A program made the translations under genes and the position numbers. From positions 1,674,001 through 1,738,000 of the forward strand of contig JAGTTO010000001.1 of NCBI GenBank assembly GCA_018223435.1: DNA of 64,000 nt, read 5' to 3'. The notes below the pieces were generated by a model that saw only the letters and a program-made list of their open reading frames with translations, was not told the origin of the DNA and searched no databases. The first letter of the stretch is position 1; each line of letters begins with the position of its first letter. The DNA comes from Lachnospiraceae bacterium Marseille-Q4251. Lineage in GTDB: Bacteria; Bacillota; Clostridia; Lachnospirales; Lachnospiraceae. Positions 16,273 to 24,847 of this stretch are shown here, piece by piece.

Positions 16273-17733
16273 TTATTTTTCCTCCAAAACAATCTCTTTG
16301 GCAGTCACATCCATGACGGCCTCGCCGTCGCTTTCAAAGAAGATGCCTTCCGCCTCGTTCTCCGTATAGATGAGGGCTGAAAAGACCTTCGCTCCGCCCT
16401 CAGCAAAAATCTCCACCGTATAACGGTCCATCAGAATCCGAAGAGAAAGTTCCTCCTCCGCTTTCACCGCCATACTCCGGTTGTGAACGATATTCCAGTG
16501 AACGCCGGAGTAAGTCCGGTCAAAAGTAAGAACCTCCGCTTTCCGGTCGTAGGTGATCGTACTGTAATGCTTCTCTCCCGCCGCCAGGTAAAGCGTCCAT
16601 TTATCGTAAGCTTTTCCCTTTACCGTGACAGAAAGATCGATCATTCTGCCCTGTATACAGGTCAGCGCCTGTTTTTTCCCGATGGAAACGTCTGTATACA
16701 CGGCTTTTTCCTTCAGGTAATTTTCCAGTTCCCGTACCGGGCGCTGGCAGAGACGGCCATTTTCCAGAAACAGCTCTCTCGGGATGCTTAAAATGCCGCA
16801 CCAGGGGAAGCCCTCCGGCAGGAAAGCCTTCTCGCAGGACTGCATCCAACCGATGATAACTCTTCGGCCATCCGCCGTTTCCATGGTCTGGGGCGCGTAG
16901 AAATCCAGACCGTAATCAAGGCTTCTGGCTGTCTCCCGTTCAAACTTCATTGTTTTCGGATCATAGGTCCCGGTGAGGACAATGCAGTTATTTCCCGGGT
17001 GAAATTCCAGGCCTTCCGCCTCCATTCCGATGGGAGAAACTGTCAGAATCCACTTATCTCCCAGCGGGAAGAAATCCGGGCACTCCCACATGATGCCGAG
17101 CTTCCCGTAACTCTTGTCCAGAATCGTCTCAAACTTCCAGTTTCTAAGATCCACGGAGCTGAAAAGAGCTGCCTCTCCGCCGTTTTCCTCCGCACAGCAG
17201 CCGACAATCACATAGTAAAGATTTCCGTCCTTCCAGACCTTGGGGTCCCTGAAATTCCTCTGATCGTAGCCTTCCGGCAGAAGGGAGGCCGGAATCACCG
17301 GATTTTCCGGAGCTTTCTCGTAATTCAGGCCGTCTCCCACAGCCAGGCACTGGGTCTGATGTTCCTCGCCGCCGATAATTTTCACGCCCGTGTAGAGCAG
17401 ATACTGCTTTCCGTCTTTTACAATGGCGCTTCCGGAGAAAACGCCGAAATCGTCATAGTCCTGATCCGGAGCCATGGCTGCGGGCAGATACTCCCAATGG
17501 AGAAAATCGCTGCTCTTCGCATGACCCCAGTGCATGCTGTTCCACCGGGTTTCGTAGGGGTAATACTGGAAAAAGAGATGATGCTCTCCTTTATAATCGG
17601 AAAAACCGTTGGGATCGTTCATCCAGCCCACGGGATTCGTAAAATGAACCGCCGGCCGGGGAACGCCGCCCTCCTTTGCTTTCTCCAGGGCACGTTTTTC
17701 CTGTTGTCTCGCCTTCTCTAATAATGTACTCAT
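16273..17733 (-). CDS. GH32 sucrose(-6-phosphate) hydrolase
   Basis: A 486-residue glycoside hydrolase family 32 enzyme. The nucleophile Asp40 lies in WMNDPNG, the RDP motif is in FRDPKVW, and the acid/base Glu is in WECPDFF. A C-terminal beta-sandwich is present. No signal peptide is found, which favours cytoplasmic hydrolysis of sucrose, sucrose-6-phosphate or short fructans. The start at 17733 was chosen because GGAGG lies just before it; the open frame runs 56 codons further upstream, but that part overlaps the spore-coat gene. No sugar transporter or scrR is adjacent, so the substrate form is uncertain. Confidence 0.9.
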   Translation of the reverse strand: MSTLLEKARQQEKRALEKAKEGGVPRPAVHFTNPVGWMNDPNGFSDYKGEHHLFFQYYPYETRWNSMHWGHAKSSDFLHWEYLPAAMAPDQDYDDFGVFSGSAIVKDGKQYLLYTGVKIIGGEEHQTQCLAVGDGLNYEKAPENPVIPASLLPEGYDQRNFRDPKVWKDGNLYYVIVGCCAEENGGEAALFSSVDLRNWKFETILDKSYGKLGIMWECPDFFPLGDKWILTVSPIGMEAEGLEFHPGNNCIVLTGTYDPKTMKFERETARSLDYGLDFYAPQTMETADGRRVIIGWMQSCEKAFLPEGFPWCGILSIPRELFLENGRLCQRPVRELENYLKEKAVYTDVSIGKKQALTCIQGRMIDLSVTVKGKAYDKWTLYLAAGEKHYSTITYDRKAEVLTFDRTYSGVHWNIVHNRSMAVKAEEELSLRILMDRYTVEIFAEGGAKVFSALIYTENEAEGIFFESDGEAVMDVTAKEIVLEEK

Positions 17734-17819
17734 ATGCCTTTTCCTCCACACAAACGGCAGCGCCTCCTTACCGGACGCGCCGCCCATTGATACCAATATA
17801 ATGGAAGTTCTTCTCAGAG

Positions 17820-19391
17820 TCAAGACCTCTGAACAGGGATATTTTTCAGAATGATGAGACGGGTTCCCGGCATGGCTTCCTCTGTCTCCAGATGGTTCCA
17901 CTCACGGATTTTTTCCGGCGTCGTGAGGCAGGAGCGCGCGATGTCCCAGAGCGTGTCGCCCTCCTGGACAAGATACCCCACAATACCCGGCATTTCCTGG
18001 ATTCTGGCGAGATCCAGCTCTTTTTCCTGAACGTCTGTCAGGAAAAAGCCCTTCTCCTCCCGGGCCACGAAAGCATTGAGACTGACCCCGGCCTTCACCT
18101 CGATCTCCTCGCTGTCGATCATGGCGGCGGAGAGCTGTTCCAGACCGGCGTGGAGGCTGAAGCGACAGTTTCCTCCGGCGTTTTCCACCTCGATCAAATG
18201 AGAAAAAGGCACATCTCCTTCCATGACCGCGAAGGGCATACTGTCGTCGGAAGTCACATAGAGAATCGAGACCTCCACGGCTCCCTCCACCTGGATGCCC
18301 TGATCCGTCATCCAGGCTTCATCAATCCGGACCTCCCCCTTACTGTGGCAGAACTGAAGCATCCGCGGGGCCTCCGGATTCATCCGGATCCGGTCAACTG
18401 CCCGGCATTTGGAGAAATTTCGGATGGCCAGGCTCTCGTAGGCCTCCTCCCGGCAGACCGGAAGCAGCTCCTTTTCCGGGGTGTAGACATCTTTTAAAAT
18501 CTCCACCGTGTCTTCCTCGTAGAGGCGGATGTTAACGTTCAGGACCGCCTCCGCCTGGATGTTCCGCTCTTCCCCGTCGTAGTCGGGAACAGCCTCCAGA
18601 TGAACGCTCAGAAGCGAAACCTCCACATCCGGAAGCTGCCTCGGACTCGCGCCGGAGCACTCCAGACTCTGCTGGAAGGGAAGCGAAGCCTCCATCCACT
18701 CCCGGGACTTTTTCTCCCCGTCTGCCTCATAGAGAAGGAAGAGGAAAAGTTCGCCCCTGATATCCAGAGACCCTTCCTGAACCCGCACATCCGCGCCCCG
18801 AAGCTCCACGCTGTCCCACAGAATCTCGCCGATGTTGGGCTTGCTGGAGGGAAGGGAAAGTTCCTCCTTCACCCGGATGATGTCTTTGTTCCGGACTGCC
18901 AGGGAAATGGGCGTCACCCGCGTGCTTCTCGTGCTGATCGAGGCTTCCCCGTGAAGCTCGACTCCCGCCTGCACATCGTAGAGCTCTTCCAGCTCCGCCT
19001 CAAAGGAAATCAGGGCCTGCACGCTGAATTTCCTGGAATTGATAAGCCTTACTTTGAGATCCTCCAGCTCCTGCCGCACATCCACACTGTCGCCGGCCGC
19101 CGCCCCGGGAAGCAGTAATTTTTCTTCAAAGGGAAATTCCGCCTGGATCCGGCAGAGCCTCCGCTCATCTCCTTCGGACACATACAGGATATGTACCTCC
19201 AGAGTTCCGGAAAGCTGCACCTGGCCTTCCGTGGTCCGTACCTCCTCCAGCTTCACCTCGCCCCGCTTCTGGATCAGCCCCGCGGCATCCGGCTTTTTGT
19301 CGGGAATGTTGAAATCCTCCGAGAGGGTCATCCGGTTCTCCCCGTACGCCTTCCGGCGGCTCATATGAATGTTTTTCTTCAAAAGTTCCAC
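17820..19391 (-). CDS. SPOCS (DUF3794)/LysM spore-coat-type protein
   Basis: A 523-residue protein with repeated SPOCS/DUF3794 modules and a C-terminal LysM domain (VQEGDTLWDIARSCLTTPEKIREWN ... PGTRLIILK). Repeats are recognisable by recurring EVRTTEGQVQLSGTLEVHILYVS-like and EAWMTDQGIQVEGAVEVSILYVT-like segments. SPOCS-LysM proteins assemble around the forespore in clostridia. A GTG start at 19391 follows GGGGAGG at good spacing. A sigma-E-type promoter at 19449-19478 lies upstream and fits mother-cell expression. Confidence 0.87.
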   Translation of the reverse strand: MELLKKNIHMSRRKAYGENRMTLSEDFNIPDKKPDAAGLIQKRGEVKLEEVRTTEGQVQLSGTLEVHILYVSEGDERRLCRIQAEFPFEEKLLLPGAAAGDSVDVRQELEDLKVRLINSRKFSVQALISFEAELEELYDVQAGVELHGEASISTRSTRVTPISLAVRNKDIIRVKEELSLPSSKPNIGEILWDSVELRGADVRVQEGSLDIRGELFLFLLYEADGEKKSREWMEASLPFQQSLECSGASPRQLPDVEVSLLSVHLEAVPDYDGEERNIQAEAVLNVNIRLYEEDTVEILKDVYTPEKELLPVCREEAYESLAIRNFSKCRAVDRIRMNPEAPRMLQFCHSKGEVRIDEAWMTDQGIQVEGAVEVSILYVTSDDSMPFAVMEGDVPFSHLIEVENAGGNCRFSLHAGLEQLSAAMIDSEEIEVKAGVSLNAFVAREEKGFFLTDVQEKELDLARIQEMPGIVGYLVQEGDTLWDIARSCLTTPEKIREWNHLETEEAMPGTRLIILKNIPVQRS

Positions 19392-19448
19392 AAAAAAACC
19401 TCCCCTGCATCTAACGTGCTCCGGAAAATGCTCTCCGGAAACCGTTAC

Positions 19449-19478
19449 AGTTTATGCAGAAAAGGTTTTTCCTATGAC
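19449..19478 (-). promoter_or_regulatory. Sigma-E-type sporulation promoter
   Basis: Minus strand: GTCATAGG (19478-19471), 14-nt spacer, CATAAACT (19456-19449). This is close to the known sigma-E consensus (GTCATATT, about 13-14 nt, CATACAAT) and sits 57 nt before the GTG of the SPOCS/LysM gene. Confidence 0.6.
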
Positions 19479-19479
19479 C

Positions 19480-19893
19480 TCAGTCGAAAAACACTTCCTG
19501 TTCAAGCCAGGGAAGTTTGACCACCACATAAGGACAGGAGGGTTCTTTCGGGATCTCTTCTCCCGCATCCGGTCCCATGAGGGTGGAAGAAAAATGAATG
19601 CCGTCCTCCGCAAGGATCAGCTGATCCACGGCGATGCTGCAGCCCCCGGTCTCCTGCTTCCCGTAACCGCGAATGATGTAAAGATAATCGCCGATCCGGT
19701 AGCTGATCATCATCTCGGATTCCTTGTTGGCCTCGAGGATCGTCTTCAGCTCATCCGGAACATCCTCCGCCGGTACCACCGTGAAATCCAGGGGCTCGCC
19801 GGTAATCTCCTTTTTCTCCGTCAGTGTACAGCCCGCCAGAAGGAGTGTCAGGCCTAAGCTTAAGGTAAAAAGCCAGGTAAGCCATTTTTTCAA
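19480..19893 (-). CDS. Lipoprotein with PrcB-like domain
   Basis: A 137-residue exported protein. The signal peptide ends in a lipobox LLAG-C22. The mature part includes GYGKQETGGCSIAVDQLILAEDGIHF, which resembles the C-terminal domain of PrcB-type proteins (protease-complex accessory in spirochaetes). Its role here is unknown. The start is a TTG at 19893 preceded by AAGGCGG. It sits 99 nt after pabC and could be the last gene of that transcript. Confidence 0.7.
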   Translation of the reverse strand: MKKWLTWLFTLSLGLTLLLAGCTLTEKKEITGEPLDFTVVPAEDVPDELKTILEANKESEMMISYRIGDYLYIIRGYGKQETGGCSIAVDQLILAEDGIHFSSTLMGPDAGEEIPKEPSCPYVVVKLPWLEQEVFFD

Positions 19894-19992
19894 TCAAAAA
19901 ACCGCCTTGTCTTGTCTTCTTTTCAGAGTATGCGGGTGGGGGAGATTCTATGCGCCAGAGAGACAGCTCCGAGGTCTGCTCAAAAGCTACTC

Positions 19993-20763
19993 TCACTTGT
20001 AAGCGGCTTTGTATACAAAATCCTCGTACTTCGCCATCCAGCTTTCTGTCACCTTTCGGCTCTGAAATTCCACTTCTCCCAGCGCCGTCACCGGCATGAT
20101 GCCCATGAGGGAATTGGTCACGAAACATTCCTCGAAATCCTTCACATCCTCGGGCAGGATCCGCCGTTCCACCACCGGTTTTCCCTCTTTTTCAGCGTTT
20201 TCCAGCACCCAGCGGCGCAGAATTCCGGGCAGGAGGCCGGAGTCCACTTCCGGTGTATACAGAATTCCATCCTTCACAAAAAAGATATTGGAGGTGGCGC
20301 CCTCAGCGATCTCCCCTCTGGTATTCAGGAAAATCGGCTCCTGGATTTCCGTACCACGAACCGCCCTTTTCTCCAGAATACAGTCCCCGTAGTTCAGGGA
20401 TTTCCGGTAGGTAAGGGGCGAGGTCTCGTTTCGCCGGACTTTGGAATAGGCCAGACGGAAGCCTTTCTCATAGTCTGCCGGGCCATAGTGGTTCTCTCTC
20501 GTGAGAAAAAGGATATTCTCCGAGGAGGCCACGATCTTCAGCACGCCTTTTTCCGGGCAGTCTTTTTCAGAGAGAATTTTTTCCACATTTTCGGCGCTGC
20601 AGGGAAAAGTTATCCCCAAAAGACGACAAGAATCCACCAATCTTTCCAGATGCCAGTCCAGAAGAAGGGGCTGTCCCTTCTCCACAGCGATGGTCTCAAA
20701 AAAGCCCAGGCCGAAAAAGTAGCCCTCATCCGAAGTAAAAGTCTTGTTTTCCTCCATTGTCAT
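19993..20763 (-). CDS. pabC: Aminotransferase class IV, likely aminodeoxychorismate lyase
   Basis: A PLP-dependent class IV enzyme of about 256 residues. It likely releases pyruvate from aminodeoxychorismate to give p-aminobenzoate. Visible landmarks are GYFFGLGFFETIAV at the N-terminus, the catalytic Lys region SLNYGDCILEKRAV, EPIFLNTRGEIAEGATSNIFFVKDG (the conserved Glu/Asn segment) and VTNSLMGIMPV. Translation restarts at the pabB stop codon, with GTG 20766, ATG 20763 and ATG 20757 all possible starts. Context with pabA and pabB decides against a branched-chain aminotransferase. Confidence 0.88.
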   Translation of the reverse strand: MTMEENKTFTSDEGYFFGLGFFETIAVEKGQPLLLDWHLERLVDSCRLLGITFPCSAENVEKILSEKDCPEKGVLKIVASSENILFLTRENHYGPADYEKGFRLAYSKVRRNETSPLTYRKSLNYGDCILEKRAVRGTEIQEPIFLNTRGEIAEGATSNIFFVKDGILYTPEVDSGLLPGILRRWVLENAEKEGKPVVERRILPEDVKDFEECFVTNSLMGIMPVTALGEVEFQSRKVTESWMAKYEDFVYKAAYK

Positions 20764-22343
20764 CACTCCATAGCCTGAAGAAGGGCTTTCGCCTTCTGCA
20801 GGGTCTCTTCATATTCAAATTCCAGGTCCGATTCACAGGTAATGCCGCCGCCCACGCCCAGGTGATAAACGCCGTCCTGGTAGACCGCGGTCCGGATCAC
20901 GATATTGAGGTCACAGTCCCCGGAGAGGGAGAGATAACCCATGGATCCTGTATACAGGTTTCTGCTGCTGTGCTCAAGCTCATCAATGATCTCCATGGCC
21001 CGAAGCTTAGGCGCGCCGGTGATGGAACCGCCCGGGAAAGCCGCCTCGATGAGATCCATCACCGTGAGTTCCGGCTTTAAATCTCCCTCCACGTTGGAGA
21101 TGAGGTGGAAGACGGTGGCATACTCTTCCACAGTGAAGAGCTCTGTCACCTTCACGGAGCCCGGCACGGAAACCCGGTTGAGGTCGTTCCGCTCCAGATC
21201 CACGATCATCAGAAGCTCGCTCTTGTCTTTCTCCGAGGCCTCGAGCTCTGCCCGGAGAAGCGCGTCCTCCTCCGGTGTCTCGCCCCGTTTTCTCGTGCCC
21301 TTGATGGGCCGGGTGACAATGTGATGGTCCTTTACCTTCAGGAAACGCTCCGGTGAGGCCGCCACCACCTGGAAATTGCCGTAGTTGAAGAAGCCGCCGA
21401 AGGGGGAGGGGTTGTTTTTCCGGAGAGTTCTGAAAACTTCATAGGGAGCTTTTGGGCTCTCGATCGCCAGCTGGCGGGTCATGTTGGCGATGTAGATGTC
21501 GCCCTCGATGATGTACTGGATCATCCGGTCGATGGCACCTTTGTAGTCCTCGTGGGTGAAATCCGGGGTGATTTTGAGGTGCGGGTGGGAGACGTGAGGT
21601 ATAGGTGTTTCCTCAACTAATCCGTCGCCTCTATTCTCACTGTCGGTATAAGCATTCCCAGACACCGCATGAGCCTGTTTCGGATCTGCCATACTGTCAG
21701 TTTCATCACATACCAGGTCAGCTAAAGTCGAATCCTCTCTAGAACCAGACTTTTCAACTACAATCTGATTTTCGCGCAATCTGAAAGCTTCGCCCGTATT
21801 AACGTTTTCTATCACACAGCCAGCATTATCACCAGCCAGCCCGGCTGCCCCTCTCACCAGCTCTTCCACTTCCGCCAGCGCCTCTTCCGGCTTCACAGTC
21901 TCACCATTGGCTACTGTATACAAAACCTTCTCCCTTGTATCCTCAATGAGAAACACATCATAAAACACAAGCACCGCATCCGGCATATCCACGCTGTTCT
22001 TGTGCCGTGTTTTCACGTCCTCTTTTTTTCTGCCATATTCATAGGAAAAATAGCCGATGGCTCCCGCCGTCAACGGTAATTCCGTCGGATTCTCCTGCCG
22101 GTGTTCTTTTAAATAAGTCCGCACATACTCCTCGAAGCCGATTTCACTTTCCACGCCATTGACGGTGAATTTTTCCCCTTTCACCAGCTTGAGATAAGGC
22201 TTTAAGCCCAGGATCGAATAGCGCCCCAGCTCATTTTCCAGGGAGGAATCAAGGAAGGCCGTGTCTTCTTTTTCATAAAAACGCCCGTAGGCAAAGATCT
22301 CTGCCAGGGGAATATAGGTTTCAAGCGCTCTTGGTAACTGCAT
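20763..22343 (-). CDS. pabB: Aminodeoxychorismate synthase component I
   Basis: A 526-residue chorismate-utilising enzyme. The motif TRPIKGTRKRG carries the Lys that distinguishes PabB from anthranilate synthase (PIAGT). Other conserved parts are LMIVDLERNDLNRVS, FPGGSITGAPK and GVGGGITCESD. Between the N-terminal domain and the catalytic core lies an extra linker of roughly 80 residues (about positions 170-250), polar and poorly conserved-looking, with a more A/T-rich DNA sequence than its surroundings. The gene overlaps the end of pabA by 23 nt and the start of pabC. Confidence 0.92.
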   Translation of the reverse strand: MQLPRALETYIPLAEIFAYGRFYEKEDTAFLDSSLENELGRYSILGLKPYLKLVKGEKFTVNGVESEIGFEEYVRTYLKEHRQENPTELPLTAGAIGYFSYEYGRKKEDVKTRHKNSVDMPDAVLVFYDVFLIEDTREKVLYTVANGETVKPEEALAEVEELVRGAAGLAGDNAGCVIENVNTGEAFRLRENQIVVEKSGSREDSTLADLVCDETDSMADPKQAHAVSGNAYTDSENRGDGLVEETPIPHVSHPHLKITPDFTHEDYKGAIDRMIQYIIEGDIYIANMTRQLAIESPKAPYEVFRTLRKNNPSPFGGFFNYGNFQVVAASPERFLKVKDHHIVTRPIKGTRKRGETPEEDALLRAELEASEKDKSELLMIVDLERNDLNRVSVPGSVKVTELFTVEEYATVFHLISNVEGDLKPELTVMDLIEAAFPGGSITGAPKLRAMEIIDELEHSSRNLYTGSMGYLSLSGDCDLNIVIRTAVYQDGVYHLGVGGGITCESDLEFEYEETLQKAKALLQAME

Positions 22344-22923
22344 GCTCTTCCCTCCATTCCTCTGCGATCTTCACAAAATTTTCCAGAAGTTCGTGGCCAT
22401 ACTCGCTGAGTACCGCCTCCGGATGGAATTGTACACCGTATACAGGAAAGCCCGTATGCTCCACCGCCATAACGGCCCCGTCCTCCGAGCGGGCCGTCAC
22501 TTTGAGACAGGAAGGAAGTTCTCCCTTCGCCGCCAGGGAATGATACCTGGTCACAGAGAATTTCTCCGGCAGTCCCCGAAAAATTCCCTCTCCCGTATTG
22601 ATGATCGGTGTCACTTTTCCGTGCATGGGGCGGGCTCCTTTTTCCACCCGGCCGTCGTATTTCTCCACAATGACCTGATGCCCCAGGCAGACACCTAAAA
22701 TGGGGATTTCACCGGCGAACCGATCCAGAAGCGCGTGGGAGAGATGGGCCTCTGAGGGCTTTCCCGGACCCGGGGAAATGATAATCCCCTCGGGGTTCAT
22801 GGCCTCCACCTCTGCCACCGTGATCTGGTCGGCCCTTTTTACCAGGATTTCCCGTCCCAGCTCTTTCACATAAGCGGACAGGTTATATACAAACGAATCA
22901 TAATTGTCCAGCATAAAATACAT
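22321..22923 (-). CDS. pabA: Aminodeoxychorismate/anthranilate synthase glutamine amidotransferase
   Basis: A 200-residue class I glutamine amidotransferase. MYFMLDNYDSFVYNL opens the protein, ISPGPGKPSEA forms the oxyanion region, the nucleophile Cys is in GVCLGHQ and the His/Glu of the triad is in VQFHPEAVL. It passes ammonia to PabB. In some clostridia one copy also serves TrpE. AGGAGG precedes the ATG. It is the first gene of the pabA-pabB-pabC operon, with a consensus promoter at 23008-23036. Confidence 0.93.
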   Translation of the reverse strand: MYFMLDNYDSFVYNLSAYVKELGREILVKRADQITVAEVEAMNPEGIIISPGPGKPSEAHLSHALLDRFAGEIPILGVCLGHQVIVEKYDGRVEKGARPMHGKVTPIINTGEGIFRGLPEKFSVTRYHSLAAKGELPSCLKVTARSEDGAVMAVEHTGFPVYGVQFHPEAVLSEYGHELLENFVKIAEEWREEHAVTKSA

Positions 22924-23007
22924 AGACTTATCCTCCTTTTCTGGCTAAACGCAGTTTTTTCCGAGTCGTTTATCCTTCAAGAAGGTCCGTAACTGGAATC
23001 TTTCCTT

Positions 23008-23036
23008 AGAATACCTGTTTTGGCTTTCGCTGTCAA
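23008..23036 (-). promoter_or_regulatory. Sigma-A promoter of the pab operon
   Basis: Minus strand: -35 TTGACA (23036-23031), 17-nt spacer, -10 TATTCT (23013-23008). It is divergent from the plsC promoter 17 nt away. Confidence 0.75.
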
Positions 23037-23052
23037 CCTTTCATTCTTTCCC

Positions 23053-23081
23053 TTGAATCCCGCTTGTTCATAAGGTATACT
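23053..23081 (+). promoter_or_regulatory. Sigma-A promoter of plsC
   Basis: Plus strand: -35 TTGAAT (23053-23058), 17-nt spacer, -10 TATACT (23076-23081). The start point near 23088 would place the whole 140-nt family-2 hairpin in the plsC leader. Confidence 0.65.
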
Positions 23082-23100
23082 GGATAGGATAGCATATTTT

Positions 23101-23240
23101 GTAACTATTCAGAGCCGCACCTCGATTTCGCTTCATCTCGTTGTGGCTTCTCGCCAAATAGATTTCCAGTCAAAAGTGTTCGTTCATGCAAGCATGACTC
23201 ACACTTTTGACTGAAAATCTGCTTGGCTCTGAATAGTTAC
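23101..23240 (+). repeat. Long palindromic repeat family 2, copy A
   Basis: A 140-nt element bounded by GTAACTATTCAGAGCC and its exact reverse complement. Inside, GCCAA..AGATTT plus CAGTCAAAAGTGT pair with ACACTTTTGACTG plus AAATCT..TTGGC, giving a long arm tipped by TCATGCAAGCATGA. A shorter unpaired segment (CTCGATTTCGCTTCATCTC) sits on the other side. A near-identical copy in inverse orientation lies at 56734-56877. Confidence 0.9.
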
Positions 23241-23284
23241 CATATTACTTTGTGCGGCGGATTCCGCACAGAAACGGAGGAAAC

Positions 23285-24025
23285 ATGATTCGTTTGATCC
23301 TTGTCCTGTTCGCGGTGGTGGCTTTTCTGATTCTCTCCATCCCAATTCTCATTGTGGAATGGCTCATCGGCAAGAAAAACCCGAAGCTTCGTGATGAAAG
23401 CTCTCTTCATATCGTTCAGTTTATGTTCCGGCTGATCCAGTGGCTTGCGGGAACGAAGGTCACTGTCATCGGTGAGGAGAATGTCCCGAAAAATATCCCG
23501 GTACTCTACATCGGAAACCACCGGAGCTTTTTTGACATTGTCATCACCTATGCCCGCTGTCCCCGGCTCACCGGCTATGTGGCCAAAGACAGCATGAAGA
23601 AGGTTCCCCTTCTCTCCGTCTGGATGGAGCGCCTCTACTGCCTCTTCCTGAACCGCACCGATATCAAGGAAGGCTTAAAGACCATCCTCACCGGCATTGA
23701 GCAGATCAAAAACGGCATTTCGATGTGTATTTTCCCGGAGGGCACCCGAAACAAAGGCGACGACGAGACCAAGCTTCTCCCCTTCAAGGAAGGAAGCTTC
23801 AAGATGGCTGAGAAGACCGGCTGTCCCATCATCCTCATGAGCATGAACAACACGTCTGCCATCCTGGAGGACCATTTTCCCTTCATCCGCTCCACCCATG
23901 TGGTACTGGAGTACAGCAAGCCCATCTATCCGAAGGAGCTTTCCAAAGAGGAACGGAAATTCCTGGGCGCCTACTGTGAGAAACAGCTCACGGAAATGGT
24001 GACACGCAATCAGAAACTGCTCTGA
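23285..24025 (+). CDS. plsC: 1-acyl-sn-glycerol-3-phosphate acyltransferase
   Basis: A 246-residue membrane acyltransferase that converts lysophosphatidate to phosphatidate. The N-terminal hydrophobic helix (LILVLFAVVAFLILSIPILI) precedes the catalytic NHRSFFD (HX4D type) and the substrate motif FPEGTR. ATG 23285 follows CGGAGGAAAC and is preferred over an upstream in-frame start at 23252. The family-2 repeat occupies most of the 5' leader. A terminator follows at 24102-24132. Confidence 0.92.
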   Translation: MIRLILVLFAVVAFLILSIPILIVEWLIGKKNPKLRDESSLHIVQFMFRLIQWLAGTKVTVIGEENVPKNIPVLYIGNHRSFFDIVITYARCPRLTGYVAKDSMKKVPLLSVWMERLYCLFLNRTDIKEGLKTILTGIEQIKNGISMCIFPEGTRNKGDDETKLLPFKEGSFKMAEKTGCPIILMSMNNTSAILEDHFPFIRSTHVVLEYSKPIYPKELSKEERKFLGAYCEKQLTEMVTRNQKLL

Positions 24026-24101
24026 TCCGACACATTTATGTCAAACTTTTCAAGTATACTGTAGACAAGAGTGCTCTTTTTACGGGCAAGAATCCTGTCA
24101 T

Positions 24102-24132
24102 AAAAAACGAGCCCGAAAAGCTCGTTTTTTTA
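24102..24132 (+). terminator. Terminator after plsC
   Basis: CGAGC (24108-24112) pairs with GCTCG (24120-24124), extended by A6/T7 pairing, with the T-run downstream. It lies directly before the two-component operon; a TATACT box at 24054-24059 upstream of it could make it an attenuator instead. Confidence 0.8.
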
Positions 24133-24154
24133 TTTCGGGGAAAGGGAGGTTTTT

Positions 24155-24847
24155 ATGAAAAACACAAGAAATCTCATTCTGATCGTGGAGGACGATGAGA
24201 AACTCCGGCAGACCCTCGAGGACTTTCTTACAGCCAATCATTTTGCCGTGCTTACCGCTGTCGACGGAGAACAGGCGCTTACCTTATATTATGCGAACAA
24301 TCATCTCATCGATCTGATCCTTCTGGACGGCATGCTGCCGGGGATGGACGGTTTCGAGGTCTTAAAGACCATCCGCCAGTACTCCGACGTGCCCATTATC
24401 ATGCTCACCGCCAGAGAATCCGAGGAGGACCAGCTCACCGGCCTCACCAACGGGGCAGACAATTATATCACCAAGCCCTTCCGTCTCCGGGTTCTCAAGG
24501 CACACATGGACGTGCTTCTAAAGAGAAACAACCGGGCGGCTGCAGGCGAAATCGAGGCCGGGAAGCTTCGTCTTGAGCAGGCTTCCCAGCGGGCCTTCGC
24601 GGATGAGGTTCCCTTAAATCTCACCCCGAAGGAATTTGCCCTTCTCCTCTATTTCGTTCAGAACCGGGATCTCGTGCTAACCCGGGAGGTCATTCTCGAC
24701 GCGGTCTGGGGCTTCGACTATCAGGGAGATATCCGCACCGTGGATACCCTTGTGAAACAGCTTCGGAAAAAACTTCCCGATTCCTGCCCTTATATCCAGT
24801 CCATCTACGGCGTGGGCTATCGCTTTGAGGTGACGGACCATGAATAA
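24155..24847 (+). CDS. OmpR-family response regulator
   Basis: A 230-residue two-domain regulator. The receiver domain has VEDDE, phospho-acceptor Asp58 in LILLDGMLP, the Thr switch in IIMLTARE and Lys in ITKPF. The C-terminal winged helix shows LTPKEFALLLYFVQNRDLVLTREVILDAVWG and RTVDTLVKQLRKKL. GGGAGG precedes the ATG. The kinase gene overlaps its last 8 nt, so the pair is coupled. The target genes are unknown; there is no transporter next to it. Confidence 0.92.
   Translation: MKNTRNLILIVEDDEKLRQTLEDFLTANHFAVLTAVDGEQALTLYYANNHLIDLILLDGMLPGMDGFEVLKTIRQYSDVPIIMLTARESEEDQLTGLTNGADNYITKPFRLRVLKAHMDVLLKRNNRAAAGEIEAGKLRLEQASQRAFADEVPLNLTPKEFALLLYFVQNRDLVLTREVILDAVWGFDYQGDIRTVDTLVKQLRKKLPDSCPYIQSIYGVGYRFEVTDHE

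Noticed and set aside
17734..17901. In-frame extension of the GH32 gene
   Set aside because: It overlaps the SPOCS/LysM gene, and GGAGG precedes the ATG at 17733.
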